The position numbers and the translations under genes are program-made. DNA of 64,000 nt. It comes from an uncultured Pelagibacteraceae bacterium (lineage in GTDB: Bacteria; Pseudomonadota; Alphaproteobacteria; Pelagibacterales; Pelagibacteraceae). The stretch covers positions 1 to 64,000 of the forward strand of contig CACNXC010000004.1 of the NCBI GenBank assembly GCA_902624315.1, written 5' to 3'. Below the pieces are notes generated by a model that was given only the letters and a program-made list of their open reading frames with translations, was not told the DNA's origin and did no database searches. This document shows positions 25,026 through 36,143 of this stretch, one piece after another (within the stretch, counting starts at the first letter, position 1; the number at the start of each line of letters is the position of its first letter).

Positions 25026-26006
25026 TTATTTATTAGTATTTCTTAGTATTTTTAAAATATTCTCAAGTTCCAAAGGTAAATTTGAGTTGAAAGTCATTTC
25101 TTTGTCTTTCGTGGGGTGAATGAATCCTAGAGTCTTAGCATGAAGAAATTGTCTATTAAGACTATTTAAATTTTGCTCTATCAACGGATTAATGTTTTTA
25201 ATTTTCTTAAACTTTTTTTTATATTTATCATCACCAACAATACTATTTCCTAAAAAATTCATGTGAACTCTAATTTGATGGGTTCTACCTGTTTCTAGTT
25301 TGCATTCTACTAAACTTAAAGTTGGTGTGTGTTTATTTTCAAAAATTTCAATAGTTCTATAATTGGTTATTGCTTTTTTTCCTTTAGTCTGACTAACTTC
25401 CATCATTTGTCTATTCTTTGAACTTCGTGTTATTAAAGTTTCAATTTTCCCCTTAGAAGGTCTTACTTTTCCCCATATTAATAATTGATAAACTCTTGTT
25501 ATAGAGTGTTTATTAAACTGATTAGATAAGTTTTCATGTGATAGATTATTTTTTGCTATGACTACTAAACCTGATGTATTTTTGTCTATCCTGTGTACTA
25601 TTCCCGGTCTAAGTTCATCACCAATACTTGAAAGAGAGTCTTTATCGTAATCTACTAACGCATTTACAATTGTATTGTCAAAATTTCCAGCTCCTGGATG
25701 CATCACAATACCTGCTGGTTTGTTTAGCACTATTATATCTTTATCCTCATGAACAATATCTAATTTGAATTTAAATGGTTTCAGCGAAGCTTTTTTAGGC
25801 TCTGGAATTATTAATTCAATAGCATCGTCTTTTAAAACCTTCTTAGCAGGATCTAAAATAACTTTATCATTAATCTTAAGTTTCTTGCCTAATATTAAGT
25901 TTTTTATTCTAGTTCTACTTATCTCATTTTCCTTACTATTAATAAAAACATCCACACGCATATTTTTATTACTTTCTTTTACAATCAAATTTATTTTTTT
26001 TTTCAT
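25026..26006 (-). CDS. rluD: RluA-family 23S rRNA pseudouridine synthase
   Basis: S4 domain; LNKPAGIVMHPGAG; GIVHRIDKNTSGL; ETGRTHQIRVHM. Confidence 0.92.
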   Translation of the reverse strand: MKKKINLIVKESNKNMRVDVFINSKENEISRTRIKNLILGKKLKINDKVILDPAKKVLKDDAIELIIPEPKKASLKPFKFKLDIVHEDKDIIVLNKPAGIVMHPGAGNFDNTIVNALVDYDKDSLSSIGDELRPGIVHRIDKNTSGLVVIAKNNLSHENLSNQFNKHSITRVYQLLIWGKVRPSKGKIETLITRSSKNRQMMEVSQTKGKKAITNYRTIEIFENKHTPTLSLVECKLETGRTHQIRVHMNFLGNSIVGDDKYKKKFKKIKNINPLIEQNLNSLNRQFLHAKTLGFIHPTKDKEMTFNSNLPLELENILKILRNTNK

Positions 26007-26029
26007 AAAATGATATATTACTATTATAT

Positions 26030-26106
26030 GCGCTTGTAGCTCAACTGGATAGAGCGCCTGACTTCGGATCAGGAGGTTCTGGGTTCGACTCCTAGCAGGC
26101 GCACCA
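26030..26106 (+). tRNA. tRNA-Arg (TCG), encoded CCA
   Basis: GCGCTTG...CAGGCGC acceptor stem; anticodon arm CCTGA-CTTCGGA-TCAGG; CCA. Confidence 0.96.
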
Positions 26107-26107
26107 A

Positions 26108-26899
26108 TTATTCACCCATATTAATTAATGTTCCTTTAATTCGAGCTCTCAAAAAAGATAAATAAAATAGAATTATTCCGATGATTAAATAGATCAGGTT
26201 TAACAAGTATGCTTGTTTTAAATTTGTATAATCAATTGAACCATTTAAAAGTATGTTTCTAGTCTCATCGAAAATATAAACAAGTGGTAAACCTTTTGCT
26301 ATGAATTGAAATAATTCTGGTAGAATTTCTATTGGATAATATATGCATCCTAAAGGAGCTAGCAAAAATAGGGATGACCATGCAATATTTTCAAAAGATG
26401 GACCAAATCTAATTAGTCCTGAACTCACAAACAACCCAAGTGTTATTCCAAAAAGATATAAACTAAGGAATAGGAATAAAAGTGGTATTCCTAATTTTAA
26501 AATTGATACACCAAATAGAGGAGAGGTAAGCATTATCGCAGGAACCAATCCTATCAAAGTCCTTATCAAAGCTGTAAAAATTAATGAAATAATAATTTCT
26601 TTAAGCTTTAGGGGAGCAATAAACAAATTTGTGAAATTTCTACTCCAGATTTCTTCTAAAAAAAGCATGTTAAAACTAATACTTGATCTAAAAAGAATAT
26701 CGTAAAGTATTGCGCAAGTTAAAATTACTCCCAAAGTATTGCTATAGTAGTCACTATGTATTGAGAAGAACTTCGAGATAAAACCCCATAAAATTATTTG
26801 AATTGTCGGCCAATAAATTAAATCCAAAATTCTTGGTAAAGAACTTTTAATTAAATAAAAGTGTCTTAGAAAAAGACCATACATTTTATTGAAATTCAT
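26108..26899 (-). CDS. ABC-2 type transporter permease
   Basis: Six-helix hydrophobic protein; partner ATPase overlaps at 26896. Confidence 0.85.
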   Translation of the reverse strand: MNFNKMYGLFLRHFYLIKSSLPRILDLIYWPTIQIILWGFISKFFSIHSDYYSNTLGVILTCAILYDILFRSSISFNMLFLEEIWSRNFTNLFIAPLKLKEIIISLIFTALIRTLIGLVPAIMLTSPLFGVSILKLGIPLLFLFLSLYLFGITLGLFVSSGLIRFGPSFENIAWSSLFLLAPLGCIYYPIEILPELFQFIAKGLPLVYIFDETRNILLNGSIDYTNLKQAYLLNLIYLIIGIILFYLSFLRARIKGTLINMGE

Positions 26900-27624
26900 A
26901 CTTTTTCCCTTGTTAGTTTTAAAAAAACTTCTTCCATATTTTTTCTTCCATGTTTTTTAATTAATTCCTCTGGTCTACCCTCATCAATAATTGACCCTTT
27001 ATTCATCATTAAAACTGAAGAACATAGTCTCTCTACCTCTGCCATATTGTGTGATGCTAATAGAATAGATGTTTTATTTTCCTGTTGATATTCCTCTAAA
27101 AAACTTCTAACAAAATCACCTGTTTCAGGATCAAGTGATGCCGTAGGTTCATCAAGAAGTAAAACTTTTGGATTATTAATTATTGATTTTGCAAGACTAA
27201 CCCTATTTTTTTGACCAGATGACAACTCCCCAGTTAATTTATCTATAAATTCGTAGAGTCTTAATTTTTCACACAGATATTCAATTTTTTCCTTATGATT
27301 GTTTACATCATAAAGCCTCCCATAAACTTCTAAATTTTGTCTAACTGTCAATTTTTTTGGCAACTCTATATAAGGTGATATAAAATTTAATTGATTTAAT
27401 AAATCTACACGTTGATTTTCAATTTCGACACCATTTATTAAAACTTTTCCTTTTGATGGTTTTAACAAACCTAAAATCATACCGATTGTAGTAGTTTTTC
27501 CACAACCATTAGGACCAAGTATACCAATAATTTCATTTTGATTTACTTTAAAAGAAACTTCTTTTACTGCTTCTTTTGTATTATAAGTTTTTGATAATCC
27601 TATTACTTCAAGTGGTTTTTTCAT
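26896..27624 (-). CDS. ABC transporter ATP-binding protein
   Basis: GPNGCGKTTTIGMILG, LSSGQKNRVSLAKSI, LLLDEPTASLDPETGD. Confidence 0.94.
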   Translation of the reverse strand: MKKPLEVIGLSKTYNTKEAVKEVSFKVNQNEIIGILGPNGCGKTTTIGMILGLLKPSKGKVLINGVEIENQRVDLLNQLNFISPYIELPKKLTVRQNLEVYGRLYDVNNHKEKIEYLCEKLRLYEFIDKLTGELSSGQKNRVSLAKSIINNPKVLLLDEPTASLDPETGDFVRSFLEEYQQENKTSILLASHNMAEVERLCSSVLMMNKGSIIDEGRPEELIKKHGRKNMEEVFLKLTREKV

Positions 27625-28555
27625 TGAATCTTGATGCTCTTAATAACCTATCATTAATTGTTTTACCATATCCTCTATCAGGAATTTTACATACTGCAAT
27701 CGAGCTGTATTTCTTTTTTTTTATTTTTCTTAAAGTAGAATATAAATTTTTTGCAGCTTCTTTTAGATTTCCTTGTTGTGACAAAAAATAATAATTTGGT
27801 TTACTTACTTTTTTCTTTCTAATCAATAAGTATGCCTCATCTTTACGAATATTTTTTGCATTAAGTCTGATGGGCAAACCTGGCGAATAATGAACCTTAA
27901 ATTGGCCGGGTGAAACGATTTTTGAAGGTTTGTTATTTATTGTTATTTTTTTTCCTAATATTTTTTGAATAGTTGAAACATTTAAGCCTCCCAATCTTAA
28001 GATTTTAGGTTTCTCTCTAAGGTCAATAATTGTTGATTCTACCCCAATAGATGATTTTCCGCCCTCAAGTATGTACTTAATTTTTTTTCCAAAATCTTCT
28101 TTTACATGATTAGATGTAACAGCACTAACCCTAGATGAGGGATTAGCACTTGGAGCTGCTAAAGGAAATTCTAAAATTTTTAGTAATCTTCTCGTGACTG
28201 AGTGCCGCGGAAATCTTACTGCCAATGTATTTTTTTTGTTAGTAATCATTTTTGAAATTTTTGATGATTTTTTAAGATTTAGTATAAAAGTTAAAGGACC
28301 AGGACAAAATTTTTTATATAGTTTAATAAAGTCATTGTTTAAATGACAATCTTTTTTCAACCTTTGAATATTCAGATAATGAACTATTAGAGGGTTATTT
28401 TTTGGTCTTTTTTTAAGTTTATATATTTTTTGACAGGCTTGGTCTGAGTAGGCATTACCCGCCAAACCATAAACTGTTTCTGTAGGTATAGCAATACACT
28501 CCCTTTTATATAGAAGTTTTTTTGCTTTTTTAATATTTGCAAGATTAATTTTCAT
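27608..28555 (-). CDS. tsaC: Sua5/YciO/YrdC L-threonylcarbamoyladenylate synthase
   Basis: AIPTETVYGLAGNAYS; KRPKNNPLIVH; AVRFPRHS; APSANPSSRVS; Sua5 C-terminal domain. Confidence 0.93.
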   Translation of the reverse strand: MKINLANIKKAKKLLYKRECIAIPTETVYGLAGNAYSDQACQKIYKLKKRPKNNPLIVHYLNIQRLKKDCHLNNDFIKLYKKFCPGPLTFILNLKKSSKISKMITNKKNTLAVRFPRHSVTRRLLKILEFPLAAPSANPSSRVSAVTSNHVKEDFGKKIKYILEGGKSSIGVESTIIDLREKPKILRLGGLNVSTIQKILGKKITINNKPSKIVSPGQFKVHYSPGLPIRLNAKNIRKDEAYLLIRKKKVSKPNYYFLSQQGNLKEAAKNLYSTLRKIKKKKYSSIAVCKIPDRGYGKTINDRLLRASRFNEKTT

Positions 28556-28575
28556 GTATTATCTGAGAGTATTAT

Positions 28576-28830
28576 ATGAAAGATAAAGATTTACCAAATG
28601 ATTATGAATCTTCGTCTCTGGAGGAATTAACTCTCGAAGCTAATAAGATAATTGAGGATTTAGAAAGTCAAAAAGATTTACAAAATTCAATTGAAAAATA
28701 TCAAAATTTGATAAAACTTAACAATATCATCGAGAAAAAATTTAAAAAAAAAGTCACCGATATTAATTCAACAACAAAAGATAATATATCTAAGATAACC
28801 TCAAAAAATAATGCAAAAAAAACTAAATAA
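28576..28830 (+). CDS. xseB: Exodeoxyribonuclease VII small subunit
   Basis: SSLEELTLEANKIIEDLESQKDLQNSIEKYQNLIKL; upstream of ispA/dxs as commonly found. Confidence 0.83.
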   Translation: MKDKDLPNDYESSSLEELTLEANKIIEDLESQKDLQNSIEKYQNLIKLNNIIEKKFKKKVTDINSTTKDNISKITSKNNAKKTK

Positions 28831-29683
28831 AATTGCTAAAGACACAAATATTTTTTTAAAAAGATTTATAAAAAAGCAAAAAAAATCAGAACTGATTGTC
28901 CCAATGCAATATGGATTATTTTCGGGTGGCAAAAAAATAAGATCAAAAATACTAGTTGATGTTGGTTCAATATTTAATTTAAATTATAGAACCTTACTAA
29001 TTATTGGTGCTGCTGTTGAATGTATTCATGCTTATTCACTTATTCATGACGATTTACCATGTATGGATAATGATTTAATAAGACGAGGTAAGCCTTCTAC
29101 TCATATCAAATTTGGAGAGTCTACAGCTGTTCTTGCTGGAAACTCACTCTTAACTATGGCATTCGAAATTTTGAGTCACAAAGACTTGAATGTTAATGAA
29201 AAAACAAAAATTAGATTAATTAATAAAATTTCTGAGAGTTCTGGACATCTAGGGATTGCGGGTGGTCAATATTTAGATCTTAGCTATGAACATAAGAAAA
29301 TTTCGGAAAAAAAAATAATTGAAATGGAAATAAAAAAAACTGGAAAACTATTTAGTTTTTGTTGTGTAGCTCCATTAATTTTAAAGAACAAAAGTAAAAA
29401 AGATATCCAAAAATTTGAAAATATTGGAGCTGATATAGGATTACTATTTCAAGTTGCTGACGATTTAATTGATTATAATGGAAGTCTTTCTGCTGCAGGA
29501 AAAAAAACTGGAAAAGATAAGAAAAAAGGTAAAGCAACTCTTATTAGTTTACTGGGAGATAAAAATACTATTAAATATGCGAATAAACTAATTTTAAAAA
29601 TAAATACTAAGTTAAAAAAGTATGGACCAAAATCTAAGAATTTAACCGAAACTCTAAATTATATTTTAAATAGAAATAAATGA
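28811..29683 (+). CDS. ispA: Polyprenyl (farnesyl/geranyl) diphosphate synthase
   Basis: [33 protein letters not shown]. Confidence 0.93.
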   Translation: MQKKLNKIAKDTNIFLKRFIKKQKKSELIVPMQYGLFSGGKKIRSKILVDVGSIFNLNYRTLLIIGAAVECIHAYSLIHDDLPCMDNDLIRRGKPSTHIKFGESTAVLAGNSLLTMAFEILSHKDLNVNEKTKIRLINKISESSGHLGIAGGQYLDLSYEHKKISEKKIIEMEIKKTGKLFSFCCVAPLILKNKSKKDIQKFENIGADIGLLFQVADDLIDYNGSLSAAGKKTGKDKKKGKATLISLLGDKNTIKYANKLILKINTKLKKYGPKSKNLTETLNYILNRNK

Positions 29684-31593
29684 AAAAAAATTACGAATTT
29701 TTAGATCAGATTAATTTTCCATCAGACTTAAAAAAAGTTCCTGAAACAAAACTGCAAAAGGTTGCTGATGAATTAAGAGAGGAAATGATCGATGCAGTAT
29801 CAGTTACTGGAGGACATTTGGGTGCTAGTTTAGGTGTAGTAGAATTAAGCGTAGCATTACATTATATTTTTAACACACCAAGTGATAAATTAATTTGGGA
29901 TGTAGGACACCAATGTTATCCACATAAAATTTTAACAGGAAGAAAAGATAAAATAAGAACACTTCGGCAAGGAGGGGGTCTCTCAGGATTTACTAAGCGT
30001 TTAGAAAGTGAATATGATCCTTTCGGAGCTGCGCATAGTTCTACCTCAATTTCATCAGCTTTGGGAATTGCAGAAGCAAATAAATTATCAAAAAAATCAG
30101 AGAATGTTATAGCAGTGATTGGTGATGGTGCAATAAGTGCAGGTATGGCTTATGAGGCCATGAACAATGCAGGTGCCTCTAAGACTAAAATGATTGTGAT
30201 ATTGAATGATAACGACATGTCAATTGCAAGGCCTGTTGGAGCAATGGGAACATATTTAGCTAAAATTTTTTCTGGTAAAATTTATTTTAGTTTAAGAGAA
30301 ACTATAAAATTGATTACATCAGCATTTTCAAAAAGATTTAGTGCAAAAGCGGGTAAAGCTGAAGATTTATTAAGATCAGCTGTAACTGGTGGAACTTTAT
30401 TTAGTTCATTAGGTTTCTATTATATTGGTCCTATAGATGGCCATGACCTTTCTTCATTGATTCCAATTTTAAGAAATGCAAGAGACTCAAAACACCAAGG
30501 TCCTATATTAATTCATATAAAAACGAAAAAAGGAAAAGGTTATTCTTTTGCTGAGGAGGCAAAAGATCATTATCATGGGGTATCCAAATTTAATGTTAAG
30601 ACTGGAGAACAGGAAAAAAGTTCCAGTAAAGTACCATCATACACTAAAGTTTTTGCTGATACTCTGATACAACACGCAAAAAAAGATAGTAAAATAATTG
30701 CAATAACAGCAGCAATGCCAGATGGAACTGGATTAAGCAATTTTAGAAAAGAATTTCCAGATAGAACTTATGATGTTGGTATTGCAGAACAACATGCTGT
30801 TACGTTTGCAGCTGGTTTAGCGACTGAGAATTACAAACCTTATGCAGCAATTTACTCAACATTTCTTCAGAGAGCATATGATCAAGTCGTTCATGATGTT
30901 GCAATTCAGAGTTTACCTGTAAGATTTGCAATAGATAGAGCAGGATTAGTTGGAGCTGATGGACCTACACACGCTGGTAGTTTTGACACGACTTATTTAG
31001 CAACACTACCAAATTTTATTGTAATGGCTGCAAGTGATGAGGCCGAGTTGGTAAGAATGATTAATACTTCTACAGAAATTAATGATAGACCTTGTGCATT
31101 CAGATATCCAAGAGGGACTGGTATTGGATCAATATTGCCATCAATTAATGAAAAGATAGAGATTGGTAAATCAAGAATTATTCAAGATGGAAAAAAGTTA
31201 GCTTTAATAAACTTTGGTGCAAGATTAAGTGAAAGTTTAAGGGCATCAGAAAATTTAAAAAAAAAAGGTGTTAATATTACAATAGTGGATGCAAGATTTG
31301 CCAAGCCATTGGATGAAAATTTGATATGGCAATTAGCAACAACACACGAGGCAATTGTAACTATTGAGGAGGGGTCAATTGGTGGATTCGGTTCTCATGT
31401 GATTGATTTTTTAACAAAAAAGGGACTAATGGACTCAAATTTAAAATTTAGATCAATGAAACTTCCAGATATTTTTATTGATCAAGACAAACCTGAAAAC
31501 ATGTATAAACTCGCAAATTTAGATAGCATTTCTATTGAAGAACAAATTTTAGATGTATTAAATTCAAATATTATCTTACAAAAACAAAAATAA
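29680..31593 (+). CDS. dxs: 1-deoxy-D-xylulose-5-phosphate synthase
   Basis: [56 protein letters not shown]. Confidence 0.98.
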   Translation: MKKNYEFLDQINFPSDLKKVPETKLQKVADELREEMIDAVSVTGGHLGASLGVVELSVALHYIFNTPSDKLIWDVGHQCYPHKILTGRKDKIRTLRQGGGLSGFTKRLESEYDPFGAAHSSTSISSALGIAEANKLSKKSENVIAVIGDGAISAGMAYEAMNNAGASKTKMIVILNDNDMSIARPVGAMGTYLAKIFSGKIYFSLRETIKLITSAFSKRFSAKAGKAEDLLRSAVTGGTLFSSLGFYYIGPIDGHDLSSLIPILRNARDSKHQGPILIHIKTKKGKGYSFAEEAKDHYHGVSKFNVKTGEQEKSSSKVPSYTKVFADTLIQHAKKDSKIIAITAAMPDGTGLSNFRKEFPDRTYDVGIAEQHAVTFAAGLATENYKPYAAIYSTFLQRAYDQVVHDVAIQSLPVRFAIDRAGLVGADGPTHAGSFDTTYLATLPNFIVMAASDEAELVRMINTSTEINDRPCAFRYPRGTGIGSILPSINEKIEIGKSRIIQDGKKLALINFGARLSESLRASENLKKKGVNITIVDARFAKPLDENLIWQLATTHEAIVTIEEGSIGGFGSHVIDFLTKKGLMDSNLKFRSMKLPDIFIDQDKPENMYKLANLDSISIEEQILDVLNSNIILQKQK

Positions 31594-31598
31594 AGTGG

Positions 31599-32681
31599 TT
31601 ATCCACATTGAGCTTGATTCAATAAATAATGATCAAGTAAAACGCATGATAGCATAGCCTCACCCACTGGAACTGCTCTAATTCCAACACACGGATCATG
31701 TCTTCCCTTAACAGATATGCTAGTATTTTTTCCAAATTTATTAATTGTCTTTCTGCTCTTTAAAATTGATGATGTAGGCTTTACTGCAAATGAAACAATT
31801 ATTTGCTGACCAGAGGAGATGCCACCAAGAATTCCACCTGCATTATTTGAGTTAAACTTTAATTTATTTTTTGATTTTGAAATTTCATCTGAATTTTCTT
31901 CTCCAGACAATTGAGCGGAATTCATTCCAGAGCCAATATTAACTCCTTTTACAGCATTAATACTCATCATTGCAGATGCAATATCAGAGTCTAGTTTTGA
32001 GTAAATTGGTGCCCCCAGTCCTGCAGGAATACCATTAGCTCTAATTTCAATTATAGCACCACAAGACGAACCTGCCTTTCTAATACTTAAAAGATATTTT
32101 TCCCAGATTTTAAGCATAGATTTATCAGGACAAAAAAACGGATTTTTATAAATTATCTTATCATCCCACTTGTTTGTATCGCATCCAAGAATTCCAAGTT
32201 GTGTAACTGCACCAGAAATTTTAAATTTTTTACCTAATTTTTTTTCCAAAACTTTTTTTGCTACCGCTCCTGCTGCAACTCTAGAAGCAGTCTCTCGTGC
32301 AGAAGACCTTCCACCACCTCTATAATCTCTAATGCCATACTTTTTAAAGTAAGTAAAATCAGCATGACCTGGTCTGAATTTATCCTTAATATCACTATAA
32401 TCTTTTGAGCGCATATCCTCGTTATAAATTATTAAAGAGATTGGAGTTCCAGTTGTTTTACCTTCAAAGACTCCTGAAAGAATCTCTACTTTATCACTCT
32501 CTTTTCTTTGAGTAGTAAATTTAGATTGACCAGGTTTTCTTTTGTTGAGTTCTATCTGAATATCTCGTTCATTGAGGTTTATTAGTGGTGGACAACCATC
32601 TATTATACAACCAATTGCAGGACCATGAGATTCTCCCCATGTAGTGAAACGAAAAACCTTTCCAAAAGTATTAAATGACAT
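31599..32681 (-). CDS. aroC: Chorismate synthase
   Basis: [56 protein letters not shown]. Confidence 0.98.
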   Translation of the reverse strand: MSFNTFGKVFRFTTWGESHGPAIGCIIDGCPPLINLNERDIQIELNKRKPGQSKFTTQRKESDKVEILSGVFEGKTTGTPISLIIYNEDMRSKDYSDIKDKFRPGHADFTYFKKYGIRDYRGGGRSSARETASRVAAGAVAKKVLEKKLGKKFKISGAVTQLGILGCDTNKWDDKIIYKNPFFCPDKSMLKIWEKYLLSIRKAGSSCGAIIEIRANGIPAGLGAPIYSKLDSDIASAMMSINAVKGVNIGSGMNSAQLSGEENSDEISKSKNKLKFNSNNAGGILGGISSGQQIIVSFAVKPTSSILKSRKTINKFGKNTSISVKGRHDPCVGIRAVPVGEAMLSCVLLDHYLLNQAQCG

Positions 32682-32714
32682 TATTTATATTGTATAGATT
32701 ATTTTGTTAAAATT

Positions 32715-33341
32715 ATGAATGAAAAAAACTCACTAGGGCTTAATAAATGCTTTCTGGATTTAGATGATCCTTTTAAATTATTTGAAAGTTGGTACGAAGA
32801 GGCAAAAAAGAATGAAATTAATGATCCAAATGCTTTAGCTCTTGGAACTGCAACAAAAAAAGGCGTTCCATCAGTAAGGATGGTGCTTCTTAAAGCCTAC
32901 GATAAAAATGGATTTGTTTTTTATACTAATCTTAATAGTCAGAAAGGAAACGAAATAAAAGAAAACCCCAATGCTACAATGTGTTTTCATTGGAAAAGTT
33001 TGCTTAGGCAAATTAGAATTGTAGGTACTTTGAGCCAAGTAGAAGATGAGGTAGCTGATAATTATTTTAATTCTAGAGCTTACGAAAGTAGAATTGGGGC
33101 TTGGGCATCAAAACAAAGTAGTGAATTAGTCAATAGGGAAGAATTGATAAAATCACTAGAAAAATTTAAAAATAAATACCAAGATCAAAATAATGTTCCA
33201 AGACCAAATCATTGGTCAGGCTGGAATTTAAAACCTACGAGCATAGAATTTTGGTTAGATGGAGATAATAGAATACACGAAAGACTAAAGTATAAATTGA
33301 CAGCAAATAATGATTGGACAAAAAGTCTTTTAAGCCCCTAA
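32715..33341 (+). CDS. pdxH: Pyridoxamine 5'-phosphate oxidase
   Basis: FYTNLNSQKGNEI; MCFHWKSLLRQIRIVG; WSGWNLKPTSIEFW. Confidence 0.94.
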   Translation: MNEKNSLGLNKCFLDLDDPFKLFESWYEEAKKNEINDPNALALGTATKKGVPSVRMVLLKAYDKNGFVFYTNLNSQKGNEIKENPNATMCFHWKSLLRQIRIVGTLSQVEDEVADNYFNSRAYESRIGAWASKQSSELVNREELIKSLEKFKNKYQDQNNVPRPNHWSGWNLKPTSIEFWLDGDNRIHERLKYKLTANNDWTKSLLSP

Positions 33342-34351
33342 AAATTTCTTGATAAACTAAAAGACGTTAAATTTTCGAGGATATTTTTTTCTTCAGAGTC
33401 TTTAAATACCGACAATGAATTTGATGACAAATTAATGTAGTGCTTGGCCTTTTGATAACAACTATTTATAATATCGTATTTTTTTATTAAAGATAAAGTA
33501 TAATTTAAATCACTTTGATTTCTCTCTTCTTTTGCGAAAGTTTTCTTAAGAGTTTCTTTTTCATCTTTATTAGCTTTTTGAAACAGAAGAATTATTGGTA
33601 GTGTAATTTTTCCCTCATAGAAGTCTTGACCGATATTTTTTCCAAATAGTTTTAATTCTGAGTTATAATCTAAAGTATCGTCAGCAATTTGAAAAGTTAG
33701 ACCTAAATTCCTACCATAAAACTCTAAAGCTTCTTTCTCTTTAGTTTTCATTTCTGATAAAATTGCTCCTACTTTAGTTGCAGCAGCAAATAACTCAGCC
33801 GTTTTAGAAGAAATTATTTTCAAATAAGTTTCTTCAAGCATATCAACTTCACCTCTATGCTGGAGTTGCAAAATTTCACCTTGAGCAATTATTGATGATG
33901 TTGACGATAATAGTTTTAAAACTTCAATATTTCCATCTTCTACCATCATTTCAAAACACCTACTTAGAAGATAATCGCCAGCCAGAACAGATGAGTGGTT
34001 ACCCCAAATTTTATTTGGTGTTTTTTTACCTCTTCTAATTGAACCATTATCTATAACATCATCATGCATCAAAGTTGCAGCATGAATTAGTTCTACACAA
34101 GCTGCTAAATTAATATCTCTGGTACCTTTTGTATAACCACATAACTTTGATGAACCCAAAGTTAATAAGGCTCTTAACCTTTTGCCACCAGTATTTAAAT
34201 GATAATCTGTCATTTTTTTAACTAGCTCAACATTACTATCTAGTTTTGATTTAATTTTTTCTTCAACAAGCATTAACTTATTTTCAACTGAGTTTTTAAG
34301 TTGAAAGTAAGAGTTATTAATTTGTTTTTTAAGTTGAATTACGCTTCCCAT
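33338..34351 (-). CDS. ispB: Long-chain polyprenyl diphosphate synthase
   Basis: GGKRLRALLTLGSS; LMHDDVIDNGSIRRGKKTPN; QIADDTLDYNSE. Confidence 0.92.
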   Translation of the reverse strand: MGSVIQLKKQINNSYFQLKNSVENKLMLVEEKIKSKLDSNVELVKKMTDYHLNTGGKRLRALLTLGSSKLCGYTKGTRDINLAACVELIHAATLMHDDVIDNGSIRRGKKTPNKIWGNHSSVLAGDYLLSRCFEMMVEDGNIEVLKLLSSTSSIIAQGEILQLQHRGEVDMLEETYLKIISSKTAELFAAATKVGAILSEMKTKEKEALEFYGRNLGLTFQIADDTLDYNSELKLFGKNIGQDFYEGKITLPIILLFQKANKDEKETLKKTFAKEERNQSDLNYTLSLIKKYDIINSCYQKAKHYINLSSNSLSVFKDSEEKNILENLTSFSLSRNF

Positions 34352-34464
34352 AATGTGAGCAAATTAGTGTAATAAGTTTCTTTTGATACTTATCAATTGA
34401 CGCACCTAAATCTTCAATTATAAGGTGTCTTTATATTAATACAAAAATTCTATAAAGTTTTGTT

Positions 34465-35271
34465 ATGCTCTCAATTTTTAAAAAGAAGAAAATTATTCCT
34501 CATATTAAATTAGCTGGTGTTATCGGAAACGTAGGTAAATTTAAACAAGGTATAGATTTTTCAGGTCAAGAAGATATTATTTTAAAGGCTTTTTCTGTAA
34601 AAAAAGCACCATGCGTTGCTATTACAATTAATTCTCCTGGTGGATCACCTGTTCAATCACACTTAATCTTTAATTTTATAAGACAACAAGCGAAAAAAAA
34701 TAAAAAAAAGGTAATAGTTTTTGCAGAGGATATTGCTGCATCAGGAGGCTATTTGATTGCGTGTGCTGGTGATGAAATTTATGCAAACTCTAGTTCAATT
34801 ATTGGATCTATAGGTGTAATTTATTCATCATTTGGTTTTACAGAATTAATTAAAAAAATTGGAGTTGAAAGAAGAGTTCATACTGCTGGTAAAAATAAAA
34901 GCACTCTCGATCCGTTTCTTGAAGAAAAAAAAGAAGATATAGAAAGATTAAAAAATATACAATTAGATTTGCATAAAGATTTCATTAATGTTGTTGAAAA
35001 AAGTAGAGGTGAAAAACTTAAGAAATCAGAAGTTGAGTTATTTTCTGGAGAGTTTTGGTCTGGAACTAAATCCAAAGAACTTGGTTTGATTGACGAAATA
35101 GGTGATGCCAATCAAGTGTTGAGAGAAAAATTTGGAGAAGATGTAATAATCAAAAAATTTGAAAAATCTAAAAGTTGGTTAAGTAAAAAATTATCATCAT
35201 CTAACGATCACGTCGATCAGGTTGCAAATATATTAGAAGAAAAATCTATTTGGCAAAAATATGGCCTCTAA
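34465..35271 (+). CDS. S49 family serine peptidase (SppA/SohB-like)
   Basis: [49 protein letters not shown]. Confidence 0.91.
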   Translation: MLSIFKKKKIIPHIKLAGVIGNVGKFKQGIDFSGQEDIILKAFSVKKAPCVAITINSPGGSPVQSHLIFNFIRQQAKKNKKKVIVFAEDIAASGGYLIACAGDEIYANSSSIIGSIGVIYSSFGFTELIKKIGVERRVHTAGKNKSTLDPFLEEKKEDIERLKNIQLDLHKDFINVVEKSRGEKLKKSEVELFSGEFWSGTKSKELGLIDEIGDANQVLREKFGEDVIIKKFEKSKSWLSKKLSSSNDHVDQVANILEEKSIWQKYGL

Positions 35272-36142
35272 AAAAAGTAAAAAAAAACCAAAATTTCAAA
35301 CTTTCCAGGATACAATTTTAAACCTCCAAAAATATTGGAGTAAACATGGTTGTATAATTTTACAACCATATGATATGGAGGTTGGGGCAGGAACTTTTCA
35401 TCCAGCCACAACTCTGAGGTCACTTGGACCGAAACCATGGAAAGCAGCTTATGTACAACCTTCTAGAAGACCGACTGATGGAAGATATGGAGATAACCCT
35501 AATAGACTTCAGCACTATTATCAATTTCAAGTTATAATTAAACCTTCTCCATCAAATATAAAAAAACTTTATTTAAATAGTTTGTCTACAATTGGTATTG
35601 ATCATAAAAATCATGATATTAGATTTGTTGAGGATGATTGGGAAAGTCCAACTCTAGGTGCAGCAGGTCTTGGTTGGGAAGTTTGGTGTGATGGAATGGA
35701 AATAACTCAATTTACATATTTTCAACAAATGGCTGGCTTTGAATGTAAACCTGTTTCAGTAGAAATTACCTATGGCTTAGAAAGAATTTGTATGTTCACA
35801 CAACAAAAAAATAATGTTTATGATTTAATTTGGAATAACGAAAATGTTGAATACAGAGAAGTTTTTCATCAAGCGGAGAAAGAATTTTCGGCTTATAACT
35901 TTGAACATGCTAATACTTCGAATCTGTTTAAAATATTTGATATGTTCGAAAATGAGGCTAAATCATTAATAAATAAAAAAATATCGCTCCCAGCTTATGA
36001 TCAATGCTTAAAAGCAAGTCATGTATTTAATATACTCGATGCAAGAGGAGCTATCAGTGTTGCCCAGAGAGCAGAATATATTGGACGTATAAGAGAAATT
36101 ACAAAATCTGTTGCTTCAATTTGGATTGATACACAAATATAA
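35261..36142 (+). CDS. glyQ: Glycine--tRNA ligase alpha subunit
   Basis: [64 protein letters not shown]. Confidence 0.98.
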   Translation: MASKKSKKKPKFQTFQDTILNLQKYWSKHGCIILQPYDMEVGAGTFHPATTLRSLGPKPWKAAYVQPSRRPTDGRYGDNPNRLQHYYQFQVIIKPSPSNIKKLYLNSLSTIGIDHKNHDIRFVEDDWESPTLGAAGLGWEVWCDGMEITQFTYFQQMAGFECKPVSVEITYGLERICMFTQQKNNVYDLIWNNENVEYREVFHQAEKEFSAYNFEHANTSNLFKIFDMFENEAKSLINKKISLPAYDQCLKASHVFNILDARGAISVAQRAEYIGRIREITKSVASIWIDTQI

Positions 36143-36143
36143 A

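Noticed and set aside
26343-26705. 120-aa plus-strand ORF opposite the ABC permease
   Set aside because: Overlaps a supported permease/ATPase pair; no recognisable domain.
26030-27624. Genomic island integrated at tRNA-Arg (ABC transporter pair downstream)
   Set aside because: No integrase, no repeat of the tRNA 3' end noticed, and composition looks like the rest of the window.
36111-36143. N-terminal extension of the GlyS ORF
   Set aside because: Overlaps glyQ; conserved GlyS N-terminus MAEFFLELFSEEIPA starts at 36144.
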